DNA of 20,739 nucleotides, from the NCBI GenBank assembly GCA_027600665.1, contig JADGJL010000456.1:1-20739 (forward strand), written 5' to 3'. Shown here piece by piece: positions 18,778 through 20,739 of the stretch. The stretch comes from Irineochytrium annulatum (lineage: Eukaryota > Chytridiomycota > Chytridiomycetes > Chytridiales > Chytridiaceae). The notes under the pieces were generated by a model that was not told where the DNA came from, made no database searches, and saw nothing but the letters and a program-made list of their open reading frames with translations. Position 1 is the first letter of the stretch. The number at the start of each line of letters is the position of its first letter. Both the position numbers and the translations under genes were made by a program.

Positions 18778-19578
18778 ATGGCCGATCCCATTCGCCTTCG
18801 CCTGCTCTACCTACAGGAGCTCGCCAAGCGAGGACCTCAGATCCGCGGCAAGTACTACGAGCGCCAGGTCGCGATGGCCCTCCAAATATTCGGCTTCAGG
18901 TGAACCTTTGCTTAGACGATCCATGAACGTATTCTAACTCGTGTCTCATCGTACAGCCTTCAAGTCGTCGGCGGGGCGAACGACAAGGGGGTTGACATCA
19001 TTGGCAAGTGGCGGCCTCTCCCCCACCCTGTAGGGTTGGAAGGCAAGAAGTCGGTTCGAGATGTTCCAAGGCACCTAATGCCGACGACGCCCATCGCCGA
19101 CGCGCTAACGGTCGGATCGTGCAAGTGCCACAACAAGCCCCTCCGCCCTAGCTATTTTCGGGAGTTCGAGGGCGTCATGACCCGGTATCCCAACGCCGTG
19201 GGCGTCTTCGCGTCGCAGAACGGATTCTCGGACGAGACGAGGTCCGACATTTGGAGCAGCCCGCACCCTGTCTTTTACGTCGAAGGAGGTGTCGAGGCCC
19301 TCTACTACATGGACCTCGAGGAGCTTACAGAGTCTTACAGTTACACCATCGCGACCGGCCAATGGAGGCCGGGGAAAAACATGAGATTCCGCCTGAACCA
19401 GTCGTTTAGAAAGAAGTTCCCGGACGTGGGGATGCGCGAGTCGCACAGCAAGGACAAAGATGGTTATCGGACGCATTTGACGTACAAGATGGAGGACCTG
19501 CCTTGGTACCTACCCGACACACCACCGAAACCGGACCCGACTTCTGAACAACGTGGTGCTGCTAAAAATGGGCTTTGA
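18778..19578 (+). CDS. RRG7: Rrg7-like mitochondrial protein (required for respiratory growth)
   Basis: Exons 18778-18899 and 18957-19578 give 247 residues. The 57-bp intron starts GTGAAC, ends TACAG and has a CTAAC branch site at about 18935. The N-terminal half matches the Rrg7 family, a restriction-endonuclease-like fold needed for respiratory growth in yeast. GKYYERQVAMAL (Glu28) and GFSLQVVGGANDKGVDIIGKW (Asp54) come first, then LTVGSCKCHNKP (Lys97) and a YFREFEG helix. These fit the E...D...xxK layout of PD-(D/E)XK nucleases, except that the residue two before the Lys is Ser95 rather than Glu or Gln. The C-terminal half is less conserved and ends in a Pro-rich tail. No obvious cleavable mitochondrial presequence is visible. 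It lies tail to tail with MGM101, 518 bp apart. Catalytic activity is inferred from motif layout only. Confidence 0.8.
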
Positions 19579-20096
19579 TACACCCCTGGTGGCTACAATG
19601 ACGGGGGTTTTCTCTTTTTTGACAAATCGGTGACAGTCAAACGGGAAGGCTAAAGTCTAATCTTTCATTATGATAGTTGTACTAAAAAAGGAAATACATG
19701 TTTACATGTTTACGTCGTTACTGCATGGGGATACGGTGTCGAAGTCATGTCAGGAACATTGACGGGAGTTTGAACGTCATAATTTCGTTGCTATCTGTCC
19801 CCTTCCGTCGCACGCATTGAGATAAATGCAAGAGAAAATAGGGGGTGTCGAAAGGTAGCGGATCGAAAGGACGTCAGTAGCCGAGTTTTGCACTGTTCGA
19901 CATGAAAATCCTTTCCTCACGCTTTCGGTTAACAGTGAAAGCAATCGACTGGCAATGCAAAGCAAAGGCACACATTGATCATAAATAAAGATAGCTAGTT
20001 ATACATATATTCAATCGCCGATATAAAGTCACGATGCAAAGCCGTGATGCTAAAGTAGGCCAAAGAGGCACGTCTTCTCGAACCTTCATCAGCACA
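19579..20096. other. Convergent 3' region between RRG7 and MGM101
   Basis: 518 bp of AT-rich DNA between two stop codons facing each other. Just after the RRG7 stop a CCCC/GGGG-type dyad precedes a T run (19584-19620). TACATGTT is repeated in tandem at 19695-19710. I see no gene here. Both transcripts must end within this stretch, so their 3' ends may overlap. Confidence 0.5.
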
Positions 20097-20739
20097 TTAC
20101 AACATCCGCTTCTTCTGCCAGACATACACCCTCCCTTTCTTCGTTCTCTCACAGTGCATCTCCTTGAACTTCTTCACGACATCCGGGTCCTCCAACTCGA
20201 ATCCCAACCCCAAATCCTTGCTGCAGTTAATCAGCGCACTGATCCTGACCTTGTGCGTCACGCCATCCCACGAGTCAACCTTGCCCGACAAGCGGTACTC
20301 GCCTTTGGCCTGGGCGACGAACCGGCCGTGGACCCAGAGCGAGTATTCACGCATGACGACACGCCCCAGGAGATGCTCTTCGCGATCCTCGGCCATTAGG
20401 CACCACCCTTTGGGACCGAAGGCGCGGAGCATGGCGCGGCGGACGCCGAGCTCATTCAGGCGGAGCTCGCCCTCTGTTTAGTTGCATATGTGAATTTAGT
20501 TATAACAGGGACAAAGACAATTCGCGGGCAAGCGAGAAGGAAAAGAGCACGTGGGGGACTCACCCGGTGTGATATCGACGCCATTAGGAGGGATGGGCTC
20601 AGCCAAAATTTTCTGCGTGATGGCGTCGAATGGCTCCCCGGCGTCCCCCGGGTTGTATAGAATTGATGGGAGAGGTTGGCCGGGATCCCGTGTACATTTG
20701 TAACACGGCTTTGCACCAACAGGGGTGGCCTCCGGCGAC
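20097..20739 (-). CDS. MGM101: Mgm101-like Rad52-type mitochondrial recombination protein (partial)
   Basis: Exons 20739-20564 (open at the window edge) and 20473-20097 give the last 183 residues. The intron 20563-20474 starts GTGAGT, ends ACAG and contains CTAA-type branch sequence. The visible order matches the Mgm101 core: a Pro-rich entry (LPSILYNPGDAGEPFDAI), LAEPIPPNGVDITPEGELRL, RRAMLRAFGPKGWCLM, VMREYSLWVHGRFVAQAKGE, ALINCSKDLGLGFELEDPDV and a basic C-terminal end (KKGRVYVWQKKRML). Mgm101 forms Rad52-like rings on single-stranded DNA in mitochondrial nucleoids, anneals strands and is needed for mtDNA maintenance and repair. A Cys-x-x-Cys pair (CYKC) lies near the N-terminal end of the visible part. 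The targeting region is outside the window. Confidence 0.88.

Noticed and set aside
19584..19625. Hairpin-plus-T-run resembling a bacterial intrinsic terminator after RRG7
   Set aside because: The genes are spliced and eukaryotic, so this mechanism does not apply. The stem is only about five pairs.

Overview
The window reads as nuclear DNA of a fungus. Genes are split by short GT-AG introns (mostly 53-90 bp, several with a CTAAC- or CTGAC-like branch site). The protein set is also fungal: a WSC-domain copper radical oxidase, a GPI-type wall protein, Rrg7 and Mgm101. GC-rich coding with AT-rich spacers and a degenerate F-box/ankyrin protein would fit an early-diverging (chytrid-like) lineage, but that placement is inference. 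All exon joins below were made by eye from splice signals, reading phase and protein-family fit.

Layout. 1-147 is the 3' end of a + strand gene. 847-1285 (+) is a small membrane protein that looks like the mitochondrial B12D/MLRQ family. 2151-6966 (-) is a seven-exon gene for a 1364-residue glyoxal-oxidase-type copper radical oxidase carrying five WSC domains and a 290-residue Ser/Thr linker. 7197-7577 (-) is an unassigned open frame with one membrane segment. 8201-8881 (-) is an NDUFA4 orthologue whose start codon appears to be split by an intron. 9385-11460 (-) is a four-exon alpha-carbonic anhydrase. 12620-13159 (+) is a repeat-rich, probably GPI-anchored wall protein. 14019-16006 (+) is a five-exon multicopper oxidase with all four copper motifs. 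16292-18433 (+) is an F-box-like protein with ankyrin-like repeats. 18778-19578 (+) is RRG7. 20097-20739 (-, cut by the window edge) is MGM101.

Two themes emerge. One is extracellular or wall chemistry: a peroxide-producing copper radical oxidase with carbohydrate-binding WSC modules, a multicopper oxidase, an alpha-carbonic anhydrase and a wall protein. The other is mitochondrial: two MLRQ/B12D-type small membrane proteins, plus a tail-to-tail pair of genes linked to respiratory growth and mtDNA maintenance. That pair is a PD-(D/E)XK-type nuclease-like protein (Rrg7) beside a Rad52-type annealing protein (Mgm101). The pair resembles the nuclease-plus-annealase logic of phage recombination modules and is the observation most worth following up. 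No transposon, tRNA, rRNA or CRISPR array was recognised.
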